From the NCBI GenBank assembly GCA_027924645.1, contig BSBN01001149.1, forward strand, positions 4,030,001-4,094,000: a stretch of 64,000 bases of DNA, written 5' to 3'. Below the pieces are notes generated by a model that did no database searches, was not told the origin of the DNA, and worked only from the letters and a program-made list of their open reading frames with translations. The stretch comes from Cunninghamia lanceolata (Eukaryota; Streptophyta; Pinopsida; Cupressales; Cupressaceae). Both the position numbers and the translations under genes were made by a program. Positions within the stretch are counted from its first letter, which is position 1, and each line of letters starts with the position of its first letter. Shown here one piece after another: positions 47,706-60,339 of the stretch.

Positions 47706-48175
47706 CCCTAGGGTTAAGCATAGAATTAAGGTTAGCGATACAATTAAGGTTAGGATTATAAGTCAAATTTAGGATAGAATTAGGGTTAGAGTTACAGTTC
47801 AAATTTAGGATAGAATTAGGTTAGTGTTAGGGTCACAATTAGAGTTATGTTAGCATTAGTGTTAGGATTAAGGTTAGGGTTACGATTACAATTATAATTA
47901 TGATTTGAATTACTATTTGGATTAGGGTTGGAATTAGGGTTAGGGTTAATATTACAGTTAGGAAAATAATTAGGGTTGGAATTATGATCAAAATTAGGAT
48001 AGGGTTAAGGTTAGAATTAGGGTTGCCAGAGTTAGAATTAGGGTTAGGGTTAGAATTAAAGTTGGGGTTAGGGTTAGGGTTAAAATGATAAAGATAGAGT
48101 TAAAGTTAGGGTTAGGGATAGAATTAAAGTTATTATAATCATAATTCTATATTTAACCCTAACCCAATCCCTAAA
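47706..48175. repeat. Degenerate TTAGGG-type repeats
   Basis: Rich in GGGTTA and GAATTAGGG words. The unit is six bases rather than the plant telomere TTTAGGG, so this is a telomere-like minisatellite, not a working telomere. Confidence 0.75.
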
Positions 48176-48330
48176 CAAAATTCTAATTCTAAATGTAATC
48201 TTCATTCAAACCCCAACTCTAGCTCTAATTAAGACAAGTTATTTGATCTATACATTACACTTAGCATATATTTCTATGAACATAACGATAACCCTAATTA
48301 GATTAAAACCATAACCCTAATATTATAATA
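48156..48330. repeat. Opposite-strand CCCTAA-type repeats
   Basis: AACCCTAACCC, CTAATTCTAA and ACCCTAATTAG words face the preceding block, so the two form a large imperfect inverted repeat centred near 48140. Confidence 0.65.
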
Positions 48331-48689
48331 TAGGTTAGATATATAATTATAATAATATATTATATTATATAATTTTTTTGCTATGTAATCATATATTGTA
48401 TTATATTGGCTAAAAATGAAATACATATGATATGCCAAGTAGGCTTCCAGTCATCTAAGGGCTGATGTCAAAATGCCCTGTCAACCTCTAACCCTAACTA
48501 GACAAGATGACCATGCAAAGTCAAAATTCTACTGACTGTGTGCCATGCAGGGCTAATATCCCAAAAGCTACCAAAATTGGGGAGATGACTATATTCTTCT
48601 TTACATAGAGCCTATTTATAGCCAAAAAACTTAACACATTGCACTTGAAACCGCCACCATTTTACTCACATAAACCCAAGACTGGAGGC
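48331..48689. other. Spacer, no gene seen
   Basis: An AT-rich start (to about 48420), then mixed sequence without recognisable motif. Confidence 0.5.
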
Positions 48690-49625
48690 ATACTCTCGAA
48701 ATTCAGGGAGCCATTCAAAATTACCCTCTAATGGTTCCATCTGCAGGAGTTTCTTCAGAAAATGCACCCCTACAACCACCTGCTCCCTATGTGCCTAGAG
48801 AGCCAAACATTTGACATTGAGAAGAAAAGGGAAAAACCTAATCACTGTGTCCGGGTCTTGGAGGAGCTGAAAGTCCACTGGTCAAGGAATGCCAGTACCC
48901 AAGGAAGCCGCCTTGATTGTTTCCTTTAGACCAACGAGCAAGTTTGGGATAAATGTAGCTTCCTCACCAATTGCTCTGTGAATTCTTTTGGAAAGCCCGC
49001 ATCTAATACAGCAGCCATAAATCGAGAGGAAATGGATGAATCCATTCGATAGAACTCACCACCTTCTATAAACCCTTTCCCAAGAATTACTTTCACCACT
49101 ACTGAAGCTAGGGCATCATTTACCCAGAGGACTCTTTTCAGGTGTTGTTTTGTGATTTTACCCTTAAATGCAAGCTACCTGACTATGCTCTCCAGCTGGA
49201 TAGGAGTATCGGCCCCCAGGTTCACCATTCCCTCAATTGCCACTCATACTATAAACCTAGTTCTGCCCGCCATTTTCTACAACATGGAATGAGGAGAGAA
49301 TGGGAATTTTGGTAGAGAGGCCACCTATATAATCGCTTTCCTTCTTGATTATTCACCGAGGGAAGCTTCTAGTTTCCTTTCCTAGCATTCACTGCTTATT
49401 CCCTCATCATTGATCGGTGGCTGATGAGTAATATCAATACCATTGCCTTCTCGTTCATTAGAAAGTATGCTAGCGATAGGGTTCTAAGCCTGTGTTGTAA
49501 TGACAATACAAACCTCCTTTCCCTCAATTTTGCTAGACCTTGCCAGCTTAGCCTCCACTTTGGCTAATAAGGAGAACAGCCCATCCACATCTAGTGTGGA
49601 AAGGGCACCTGCCCAACCACCCTCA
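48690..49625 (-). pseudogene. Possible decayed coding region, unrecognised
   Basis: GC-richer than its surroundings. One minus-strand frame reads from about 49625 to 48730 with some 11 stops, most TAG or TGA and thus possible decay of CAG, TGG or CGA. The longest open stretch is about 84 codons (about 49180-48930) with a protein-like mix of hydrophobic and charged residues. The stop count is only slightly below chance, so this may not be a gene. Confidence 0.25.
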
Positions 49626-49733
49626 ATATATTATATTATATAATTAATATAATATAGGTATATTATATATTTTTTATATAATATAATATATAATTATAAT
49701 TATTATACAATATATTATAATAATATATCTATC

Positions 49734-49920
49734 TGTGAATGGGGTTGTGCTTGAATGGCAAAGGTCATATGGTTTTCATGATGGAGATCCAAATTTGAAT
49801 CCCCCAAGTAACATCAGTGGCTTATGTGGCTTCTAAGTGGTTTATGTCATTTCTATGTTGGATATGTTGATGGGGAGGAGGTGCCCCTTGTGACCTCCAC
49901 GCTTACGAAACAAAAATATA
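49734..49920 (+). mobile_element. Candidate tRNA-derived SINE
   Basis: TGAATGGCAAAGG (about 49752) resembles a Pol III A box and CCAAATTTGAATCC (about 49790) a B box, about 35 bases apart. The sequence ends in an A/T-rich tail after GCTTACGAAACAAAAAT. ATATATCTA occurs on both sides and could be a target duplication, but the flanks are simple AT sequence. Confidence 0.35.
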
Positions 49921-50020
49921 TATATATCTAATCTATATATTATAATATTATAGTATATAATTATAATAATTCTTATTATTATATAATATAGTTGTAATTA
50001 GGCTTGTGGCTGCGGATGCT

Positions 50021-50186
50021 ACTAGCATACCTATATTTAAAAAATATATCTAAAGTACGCCGAGAGATATCCTTCTCGAGGCATCTATTTTTTAATCAAT
50101 TTACCACACATAGGTGGAATAGGCACCTCGAGAAGGATATCTCTCGGTGTACTTTAGATATATTTTTTAAATATAGGTATGCTAGT
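50021..50186. mobile_element. Foldback/MITE-like element with 61-bp arms
   Basis: Arms 50021-50081 and 50126-50186 match at 60 of 61 positions around a 44-base spacer. Ends read ACTAG...CTAGT. No clear target duplication. Its right end coincides with the point where copy A resumes homology with copy B. Near-perfect arms imply recent origin or gene conversion; a transcript would form a long hairpin RNA. Confidence 0.75.
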
Positions 50187-51667
50187 CAAATATACCATTT
50201 ATAATGAGAAGAATGAAAATGCTAACATGTAATTTGTGTTACAGTAAATCACGCATTGATTTGGTTATGCTCATATGACAATGGGCATGCTTACATAAGT
50301 TGATTTACTTAATTTATTATGTTGATTACCTTTTCACATTGCAATGGTTATGTGAAAAACTTTCTTAATGTACATCATACTCATGTGATTGTTCTAATTA
50401 CCGACCCTTGCATTGGTTGTGTGCTCCTTTTATATCTACTCGAAGAAGATAAAATTGTTTTGGTCATATGATGTAAATGCTAACCTAATAAATATTATAT
50501 AACATACAAACTTAAATTCAATTGTGTGTGTTTGTGTTTGCTAAAAGTATGATTCTTAACATGTGTAGCCATGATTTTATTAGTAACCTTGTGAAAAGAT
50601 ATAATATAATTTGAATTTAATTTAGTATAAAGCCTAAAAGTAAAGCTTGGTGATCCTTAATAGTGACATATGTAATTTAGAACTTGGATAAGTGAATGGA
50701 CCTAAGATCAAACATGAAAACCTTAAGGACACTTAGCAAACTATAGTTCAACCTATGATCATCATGTAGTTTATTATCTTAAATAAATATATATAATAAA
50801 AATATTAGTAAAAATGATTATTTCATGACCCTAGTAAATTGGGTTGTGATGGTATAGGGATAGTTAAAGGCTAGGGAAATGAGCCCAACTTTGAATAAGA
50901 TTGCACTATTTGTATGTACTTGTATTAAGGCATTCTCCCAAAATGAGGAACAAAACTAAATGGGAATTGACATCATATGCAAATTTCACCATTATAATTC
51001 ACCCCTACTTTGAGATGCGTGTAAATCCTAGATTGACCATGTATCTCAAAGTATGTAGCTCTCATAAACATGCATGTAAAGTAATTCAAACACAAAAGGC
51101 TATTGCAAGGGTCCATGTAAAGTAGTGGACCCTCAATAATGTGATCATACAGGTTCATCCTTCATTATGCACTCTCCGTAGGAACCTACAAAACAAAGAA
51201 AAAATATGCAATGAACAACTTTATCTTGCAAATGAAAATTAAGTACAAATTATGAGCTTGCTTAACTTTCTATGAAATAGGAAAACGGGAAATGATTTAG
51301 AAGTTAAGGAATTTTGCCTTATTCTAAAATGTGATAATGTTATGTTTGGCTTAATGGTTATAAGTCTAAAAACCCTAATAATTATGAAAAACTCTGGTAG
51401 GAAACTAGGTCATGTGGGATCAATTGAGTTTACCAAAAATGGAAAGGAAAATAGGGTTTCCCTAAGCCTAGTTTTAAGCTAATCAAATGAAATACTTACA
51501 ACATAGCATGAATCATCCTAGACTAATAAAGAAGAGTTGTGGGCTAATGAATTATGAAACTAAATTGTAAGCTCACTACGAAAGTAAATGCAGTGGATAG
51601 GGATACTTAGTTTAATGATCAAAGAATGGATGTAATTTGATAAAGATTATGCAATTGATTGTTGTTG
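50187..51667 (+). repeat. Duplicated segment, copy A part 2
   Basis: Colinear with 58992-60339. AT-rich, no gene. Copy B lacks about 60 bases present here around 51330-51480. Confidence 0.75.
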
Positions 51668-52410
51668 GGGTGGGTCTCACATAGATTACGTCTTAAGACT
51701 TGGTCCCAACCTATTGTAGAAATAAAGGTATGGGTTGAGAGCATAAATTAGTTGTATGACAACTTAAACCATGCTTCTATAGATAAGTAAAATGGCGATC
51801 TCAAGATTAGAATGTAAGTAGATTCTTAGAATTTTGCTTACATGGTATTATTGAGAATATTTTATTGCGCAAGCTTGGATTTTGAAAACTAGTTATCTGT
51901 AGCTTTACACCCTAGCTATGACTAAAACAAAGATATTTGAGAAGGTTATAAATACATTTAGTTGGGAGTACAAGTAATTCATGAATGTTGTATGATCAAA
52001 TTTGTGATCGAGCTTAATGATATTATATATCTATATGACTTTGATGTTCAAAAATATTGAAATCTTAGTGTGATTATTTTGGCATTTAACAATGTTGGAT
52101 GTTGATATGATATGGTATCTGAGATTTTTCATAAGATATTTAATCTTATGTGTTAATGAACTAACACCAGTGTAAGTGTTTGATTGGTGATTAGACATAA
52201 GGACTATGTCAGGTGCATTGTTGAGAAATTCCTAGAAACATGGTCAATTATTCAAGCTATGAAGGTATGATAAGCTCGGGAATGTAAAAGTTATAAAACT
52301 TGAGCTAATATTACACTTGTTATGATGAGGAATAAAGTTTTGTATTGAATATTTGATATTGTTGATGATTATTTCTACATACTATAGGCATCCGAACGAT
52401 GACCATTCTT
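51668..52410. other. Spacer, no gene seen
   Basis: Unique within the window, AT-rich, without recognisable motif. It could be the eroded interior of an element ending at the tract at 52411. Confidence 0.4.
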
Positions 52411-52422
52411 AGAGGGGAAGGA
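52411..52422 (+). other. Polypurine-tract-like AGAGGGGAAGGA
   Basis: Followed directly by TGTCACATCC, the usual layout of a gypsy polypurine tract and LTR start. No second LTR was found, so it is tentative. Confidence 0.35.
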
Positions 52423-55400
52423 TGTCACATCCTGTTTGTTAAGCCTAATTAAATATTTGATTAATATTGAATAATCAGGAAAGATATGTAATTTTGATTA
52501 TCTTTTAAAATGGTTAATTGAAATTATTTCTAATAACATTTAAATTGTTTTATGAACAAAGTGAATGTCGAATTACTTCAAAATTGTTATGTCAATTTAT
52601 AGATATTATTTGTGATTTTGATGACTATTTTTTCCTTTAGTTGTTTCTGTAAGTGTGACAAGAACTACTAACACTCTCTTGGGTTGGAGAGAGAGAGTAT
52701 CATTGAGGATAAGTTTCTAGCCATCTGAAGGTGACATGTCATGATGGAATCAACACACACACACTTAGACTCATGTAGTTTATGTTGCATATGTGTGTGA
52801 ATGTGGTGCAGGAGCACCTATACCAAGGTGGCCTCCATGAGGCATTTGAATCATGTTTTATTTAGAAAATCATGTTTTAGGTTGTAAGAAGGTCTATTTG
52901 ACCAATGTATTTTCATTTCAATTTGTATCTAGGTTCATTTTGTAAGTCCCAAGTGACATAGGGGACATTTGTCAAATTGTAACCGCATAATGCCAAAAAT
53001 AGGCAGTAGGGCAGTTGGAGGCTGATTAAAAACGGTTGTCTCCCAGTCGCTTAGAGTCAGTTTGGTACTACTCAGGGCAAGTTTATAAACCCAGAGGATT
53101 GAACCAAATAGATATATCATTTTCATTGTAATCAGATCGAAGAGAAGGATTGAATGTAATCGCGCAATTCGTTAAGGAGAAATTGAACTATTTTCTGTGT
53201 TGTCAATTTGTTTTCTATTCCTGTAATTATAAATCATTTAGCTGTAGATTTCCATTCTTCTGTGTTTTCCCGTTGTTGCAACATGTCGATGTGAAGCATT
53301 CCACTGACAAGATTTATGTCAAAATCAGTGGAATGGCTTCATTATACAGTTATCTGCTTTCATTTTCTATTTTGTTTTACTGTTTAGAGGCACAGAGGGC
53401 CAAATTTGGTTGTGCACAGGATTGGAGGAGTTGGAGTTGTTTTGGTGAGACAGAGGCCATCGACGAAGCATTTATCGCTTAGACTGACGAGGATAGTCTG
53501 GCCGAAGGGAGGATCGAGCTGCTGAACAGAAGTCACGGCTTGAGGTTCAGATCTGAGTGATTGGATTACCGGCAGTTCTGGAGAAAGTCCGACCGATAGG
53601 GAAGGATACGCCGAAGGTAGACGCCATCGGGCAGAGGTGCGACATCAGCAGAAGAATTGGAAGCACTCAGTGAAGACAAGAGTCTCACCGAATGTATGTT
53701 GCGAATGCATATCGGAAAAGCATGTTGTGAATGTATATGTGTTGAATGTACATTTCGACAGATACAAATGGTGACCAGTCATAACAGTGATTCAGGGTAT
53801 AAGAACCGGTAATAGCAAGTCACGCCAAGCATATACTAAGTTAGTGTATGAGGCTCCCCATCAGAATGAGATTACGAATTATGTGTTTACTTATTACTAG
53901 TGCCACCATCCCAACACTTAAATTGTCAAGTTATGATGAGAGTTCATTGTTGATTCCCCTATATTTATTAGCCGATAGGCTATTAGTGGGAGATTTTTGC
54001 TCCCGAAAAAATCGGACGCCGGAAATGTTGAACTCTCTGAAAACGTTTATGTCGTTCAGTTTCTTCAGACTGCCTCATATGTTGCCTCCTGTTGCTCTTA
54101 ATTGTAGCCATCACCACATCTTCTGCCATTCTCTACTCTATCTTTAGCATACCCAAATACTAAGTTGACAGCATTCAGATTACAAGCTTCTCCCTCGGTT
54201 TCATCATTGGGGTTTTCTACACATGCACGGAGCTCTGCAAAGGCAAATTGCATGTGTTTTACCAGGGCCGTGAAGCTTTGAACAGACAAATTGGAGTTTG
54301 TCGATTATGCCGCTCTTTCTTTTATCTGTCTTGACTCTTCACAGAAGACGATAAGCGTAGGAGACTGTTATTCGATCATGTAATTAGGTTGTCATTTTCT
54401 TAACCTTGTTCCATTACTTTTGTGATTCATCACTGATACATTATATTACAATGAGTACCTTCACACTGTCTAGTTCTGGTTATATACATAGACACAGATA
54501 TTCGTTGTTTCATTTTAAACAAATTCGTTTATTTCTTCATTAATATGGCTTTTCTCTGCAACCATTCTTGGCATCGTTTGAATAGTGCAAATTGTTTATG
54601 AAGTGTGAAAGTTTAAGCACTGTAAATCAATGTTATAAAAGAATGTCACACAAACCAAATCTTTCACTCGAATAACTTTGAAATTCTACTACTCCAAAAT
54701 TTGCAGTGTGAAGCGATTACCGTGAAGTAACTTAAAAGAATTCCCCAAAAGGACAGAAATATTTTCTGTACGGGACGGTTTACATGTACTCCAAACACTC
54801 GGTAAGGCACTCCAAGGTATCAGGAATGAATCTACACCTTTAAAATAATTCCATTATATGATCTCCTTTAGTGACTGCTCAATTAAAACCGAGCAGCTAT
54901 AGACTCCTTTTTTGACTTTGCTTGATGCAACAAGTGATCGAAATTTCTTTTTAGAAAGTTTGTATGGTAGGTGAGTTATTTGTTTAATGTTTTTTTTTTT
55001 AATTATGGATTCATCATTATTTAATATATAGTTAAGGGAAATGCTTTCCCAATGCTTTGTTTAAGTTTTTTATCATAATATACTAAAATAGTTGATTAAA
55101 ATTTAATGTATAAAAATTTAATATTTTAAAATATTTAATGTAGATTTTTAATTATTAATATATTTAATATATAAAATTTAATATATTTAGTAATATTTAT
55201 TTATTTTCATAATTTTATGGATTTATTTTATATTTAAACATTTTAAAAATTTATATTGGTCCAATATAATCATTTTTTATTTATTTATTTATTTATTATT
55301 GTTTTAATCTAAGTAAAAGCCATGCAGATTTTTTAAAGAGCAGCGCGCTGGAGTTGCTGTTGCTTACCACCTATAATTTTATTTATTTTTTAAAGTTGGT

Positions 55401-55950
55401 ATCCAACCTAATGCAATAAACACATTAAAAAGGGTACTTGAAGCGATGCCAACAATTTTTTGGTCAATTTATTTCTCAATATTTCTATAATTTATTTTAC
55501 CATGAAGTCTGCATTTCAAATTCATGATTACAAATTGATACACCTCAATCATATACAATTACAAATATGTTTTTTCTGAATATTCTTACATTTCAGCTTC
55601 ACAGTTACAGATGAGATATTGATAGACCCTGTGCGCTATTCCGTTGCACATAAATTTGCAACTGCTAATGTGTATTAATGTTAATATAAGAAAGTTATTA
55701 GCATATAGTGACTAATGTTAGAACTCAAAATGGTGAGCAGGAAAATAGGGTTGAGAGGGAAATCGAGCCTGGAGCAGTCGAGAAGCAGGGAGGAAGGTGA
55801 AGGAAATGCAGAGATCAGATTTGACTGTGAAGACAAGTGGGGAGGATCATATGTAGAAGAGGAGGATGTGTGCCTTCTTGATAGTTGGTTGGATGCTTGC
55901 AGGAGCATGAGCTCTTCTCAATGCATTTAGTCATACGTGGGTCTCAAGGG
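52423..55950. other. Candidate gypsy LTR start, then unrecognised sequence
   Basis: TGTCACATCC at 52423 could open an LTR, whose end I cannot place. The part at 53.3-53.8 kb is GC-richer (GAGACAGAGG, GGACGAGG-like words) as in an LTR leader region. A minus-strand open stretch at 54098-54289 without ATG and a plus-strand frame at 55715-55930 show no known motif. From 54.9 to 55.6 kb the sequence is AT-rich. Confidence 0.3.
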
Positions 55951-55959
55951 GGCATCTGT

Positions 55960-57000
55960 GAAGGTTCCGAGCAGGGTTGACAATGGTGTGTGGCCTTCTC
56001 AAGGTGGTTCTGACCAAGGGCTGCAAAAGGGGCTTCCTACTCTCCCCCGGTGATCCCAAGAAGGATGCAATTCTTGCTCCTGTTGTGTTAAATTTTGATG
56101 CTAGGAATGGAGCAGATTCTATTACGGATTTGGTGGGTCTAATGAGCACGAGTTTGGAGGTTTTAAGCCCTCATCTTGACAAGGTGCTTCCTTCTACATT
56201 CAAAGATGTTATGTCGGGATTGGAGAAGGTGGGCACTTTGTCCCCTATTTAGTCGCCTTTATTGGAGCCTCTGCTAGGGGTTGTTGTTAGCTGCTGCAAA
56301 TCTCCTATGATCCAAGCCACTCAAGGTATAATCCCCTCTATCTCTATTCCTTGGATACCGAAAGCGAATAGCAATAAATGGATGCTCCAAATCCCTGATG
56401 ACCTTGTGGACAGATCATCGTCCAAGCTGAACCATGCTCTAATTGGTAAATTTTTAAGGTGTAGGCCTAATGTGGATTATTTTAGAAGCTACGCTAAGAG
56501 AAGTGGAATCTCTGAGGCACTGTTGTGATCTTTGTGCTTCTTTCTAAATTTTTTCCCTCCATGAAGATTATGTTCATACTCTTCTAGGAGGACCGTGGTT
56601 TTTGTGCAATTCTGGCCTCTTCCTTAAGAGGTGGAATACGGGCTTTGATCCAGATAAAGAAACCATCAAGATAATTCCAATTTGGGTAACGCTCCCTAGG
56701 GGTATCATTGGAATATTAAGACAGAGATTGGGTAGGCATTACTAACTCTCTTGGCTAGCTCATTGTTGTGACCAAAAGTAAAAAATAACTATTATACACG
56801 AGGTTCTACATTAATGTGGAGATTGATAAGGTGCTCCCATCTTCGGTCACCTTATCCTCTACACTGGGTGACTGGTGCAACACATCAATTATGAGGATTT
56901 TTGCAATCATTAGCTCATGTCTGACCATGCTTCTCATGGGTGTAGGGCTACCAAAAGTAAACAACACCACACGAAGGACTAACTTGTCCCTTTGGTAGAT
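55960..57000 (+). pseudogene. LINE (L1-type) ORF1 remnant, DUF4283-like
   Basis: One frame runs from about 55977 to 56528 with a TAG at 56250 and contains WMLQIPD and ALIGKFL.CRP motifs. After a frameshift the stretch from 56563 reads LLGGPWFL, RWNTGFDPD and IPIWVTLPRG, typical of the DUF4283 domain in plant LINE ORF1 proteins. A further part near 56805-56960 (FYINVEIDKVLPSS, then YEDFC) corresponds to the region before the zinc knuckle, which is ruined. Endonuclease and reverse transcriptase are absent. A stand-alone DUF4283 protein gene is the alternative. Confidence 0.65.
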
Positions 57001-57202
57001 GATTTGGCTCCTATTGGTGGTGAGGTCGATGGATCTCTTGCTGACAAGACTAATGTTGAAAATGTTAATCTCAATCCCAGTTGTTTAATGGAAAGAAGCT
57101 CATAGAAGCTTGGAAAGGTGAATTTGACAGGTAGGGAAAGCTTCACAAGGGCTTCTTCCCCCAGCGTGTCTAGTAGGTGGCAGCACTTTAAAGCATCCAA
57201 CA
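57001..57202. other. Decayed tail of LINE ORF1 remnant
   Basis: Broken frames up to the start of copy B at 57203; no motif left. Confidence 0.35.
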
Positions 57203-59300
57203 AGGATTGCTTGTCTTTGGCTCTCGTCTTACAGTCTCACGACGCCCTCCAAAGTCTTGTATTAGCCAAATAGCTGGGATCTTCAATAATTAGGCATTTT
57301 GTATGGCCCAGTGGCGGGTCATCTACGTAGTTCATGGGTAGAGCATTATCGCGACCGGCGCCTACAAGGCCAAAGTAGAAGTCATGTCAGTGAATGTCAA
57401 GGGCAACTGCAATTCAAAGTCTTGCTTTTTGTTCAAACGGTTCTCTTAAATATCATCTACTTCAACATTCAAAAGGTCAATTTGGGCCAACAAAAATAGG
57501 ACAAATATTTACCACTTTTTGTTTTGGATGAGGTGTAAAATTGTTATTGACTGTTTGACTATTGAACTTGATGATATTTAAGTAGAGTGGTTGCCCTGAG
57601 AGCAACTACCCAGCTTATATGTCATTTATATTTAAAGGTTAAAATGATTGTAAATATATTTAAAAAGTAACAAGGGTTGTTATCTATAAATGGTATGTTA
57701 CGTAGATGTTTTTTTTTTAAATTGGGTAGGTTTATATTGGACAGATAATAATGCAATATTATTTGACTGCAAATATCGTGATGATTAAGTTCAATTGAAA
57801 GCAACTAGAAAGAAAAATAGTTAGACTAACTTCACACTTTTCAAACTCTTAAACAATAAGTAAAATTATCTTGAAATTTTCATCACATTTTTGTTAATAA
57901 GTTAAGTGCTTAAACCTATTATTTAGATTTACATCAACAATATAATTATATCAATTACATTTTTACTTAATATTATAAAAGTAAAAATCAAGTGCAGTGT
58001 AATAAATCATTTCATTTGCCATCTATAAGTAATTCTTTTAAGGTTTGGAACTTGAGGAACAAACCCTGACTTGAATGACACAAGCATAAGACTGAAGTTT
58101 AAGTAGCTCCAATCAATATCACAATTATGCATTTTATGCTAGAGTCTAGGGGAGAGGACTCAGTATCCGCACACCCTAACTTCATGCACATCAAGCTCCT
58201 AAACAATACATCAAATTTTGACAAAAAATTTAGCATATATTTGTATCTGAGTTAAGAGCTTAAAGGTATTGTTTGGGATTCTGGGTATCAACGATGTAGC
58301 CTAATCAATTATGTCTTTGCTGAGTTATCCAAAAACACTTCAAAAAAAGGTTAGTCCAAAACATGTACACTAAGGCATGTATTACTGATCACCTTACATG
58401 TGACCATATGATTAGTTGTTTCTTTGATGTGACTTGTGGAGGGTATAGTTACACATGTATTGGTTCCTTAGTAAATTTTTACTCGTATATTATTTCTCAA
58501 CTACTAATTCTTTTAATATATTTAATTGGGGTCTAAGTGCATGGCACCATAGTGGCTATTGATACATGTTCATCTATTGGGTCCTTTCCCCTATGTCATG
58601 TACAAACTTTGACCGAATGGACTAATATCTCAAAATCAAACTGGGATTGGGTGGACCCAATTCTTCATTCAGAGACCAAATCTTTAAATGCTTCGACTTT
58701 CAAGTACATTGCCCTCAAAACCTAAATTCAATGGTCATATGATTGTATTAATGACAATCATTTTTTTAATAAGAGGATTGGAAACATTTTACAATATTAT
58801 TTTGTAATTGGAGTATTGAAGTGTATTTATTCTATTAAATTTGTTTTAGATATAATTTCTCAAACTTAATGTTTAGTGGGTTTATTTGTAAACCAATCAA
58901 CTTCACCAATAAACCATACGCCACTTAATTAATCCCTCCCTCCCTTCCTCCCTCTCACATTTCAATTGGTTTTGTCCTTATTTACTTTATTCAAGTATAC
59001 CATTTATAATGAGAAGAATGAAAATGCTAACATGTAATTTGTGTTACAGTAAATCATGCATTGATTCGGTTGTGCTCATATGATAATGGTCATGCTTACA
59101 TATGTTGATTTGCTTCATTTATTTTGTTGATTACTTTTTCTCATTGCAATGGTTATATGAAAAACTTTGTTAATGTACACCATACTTATGTGATTGTTCT
59201 GATTACTAATGCTTGTACATTGGTATTGTACTCCTTTTGTATCTACTCAAAGAAAATGAAAGTGTTTTGGTCATATGATGTAAATGTAACCCTATAATAA

Positions 59301-59336
<36 letters not shown>

Positions 59337-60339
59337 TATGATTCTTATTTGTACAACCATGATTTTATGAGTAACCTTGTGAAAAGATATAATATAATTT
59401 CAATGTAATTTAGTACAAATCCTAATAGTAAAGCTTGGTGATCCTTAATAGTGATATATGTAATTTAGAACTTCGATAAGTGAATGGACCTAAGATCAAA
59501 CATGAAAACCTTAAGGATACTTAGCAAACTATAGTTCAACCTATGATCATCACATAGTTTATTATCTTAAATAAAAATATATATAACAAAAATATTAGTA
59601 AAATGATTATTTCATGACCCTAGTAAATTGGATTGTGATGGTATAGGGATAGTTGAAGGCTAGGGAAATGAGCCTAACTTTGAACAAGATTGCACTATTT
59701 GTCAAAATGTACTTTTATTAATGAATTTTCCCAAAATGGGGTACAAAAATAAATGGGAAATGACATCATGTGTAGATTTCACCATTATATTTTACCCCTA
59801 CTTTGATATGCATGTAAATCCTAAAATGATCATGTATCTCAAAGTATGTAGCTCTCAAAAACATGCATGTAAAGTAAATATTCAAACACAAAAGGATATC
59901 ATGAGCCTGGTCCATGTAAAGTAATGGACCCTAATTAATGTGATCATGTAGGTTCATTCTTCATTATATACACTCTCCATAGTAACCTACAAAACAAAGA
60001 AAAAATAAGCAATGAGCATATTTTATCTTGCAGATGGAAATTAAGTACAAATTATGAACTTGCTTAACTATCTAGGAAATAGGAAAATGGGAAATGATTT
60101 AGAAGTTAAGAAATTCTTCCTATTCTTTTATGTGATAATGTAAAGGAAAATAGGGTATCAACTGAAATGCTTACAACATAGCATGAATTAGCCTAGACTA
60201 ATAAAGAAGAGTTGTGAGCTAATGAATTATGAAATTAAACTGTAAGCTATGAAAGTAAATGTAGTGGATAGGGATACTTAGTTTTATGATCAAAGAATGG
60301 ATGTAATTTGATAAATATTATGAAATTGATTGTTGTTGG
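57203..60339 (+). repeat. Duplicated segment, copy B
   Basis: An uninterrupted relative of copy A parts 1 and 2 joined with 14 unmatched bases at 58978-58991. The CpG-rich start (57230-57420) is almost identical to copy A. No gene is conserved between the copies. Confidence 0.78.
59301..59335. repeat. GT/GA compound microsatellite
   Basis: GT repeats change to GA repeats; absent at the matching place of copy A (near 50510-50530), where only a short GTGTGTGTTTGTGT run is found. Confidence 0.9.

Noticed and set aside
47706..48330. True interstitial telomere
   Set aside because: Units are degenerate, six bases long and in both orientations; no long perfect TTTAGGG run.
45971..50186. Helitron ending in CTAG followed by T
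   Set aside because: The left side does not show a TC start after A, and the terminal dyad is a 61-bp foldback rather than the short 3' hairpin of Helitrons.
54098..54289. Minus-strand frame with balanced composition
   Set aside because: It starts without ATG, has a stop just upstream and shows no known motif; kept only as a remark.
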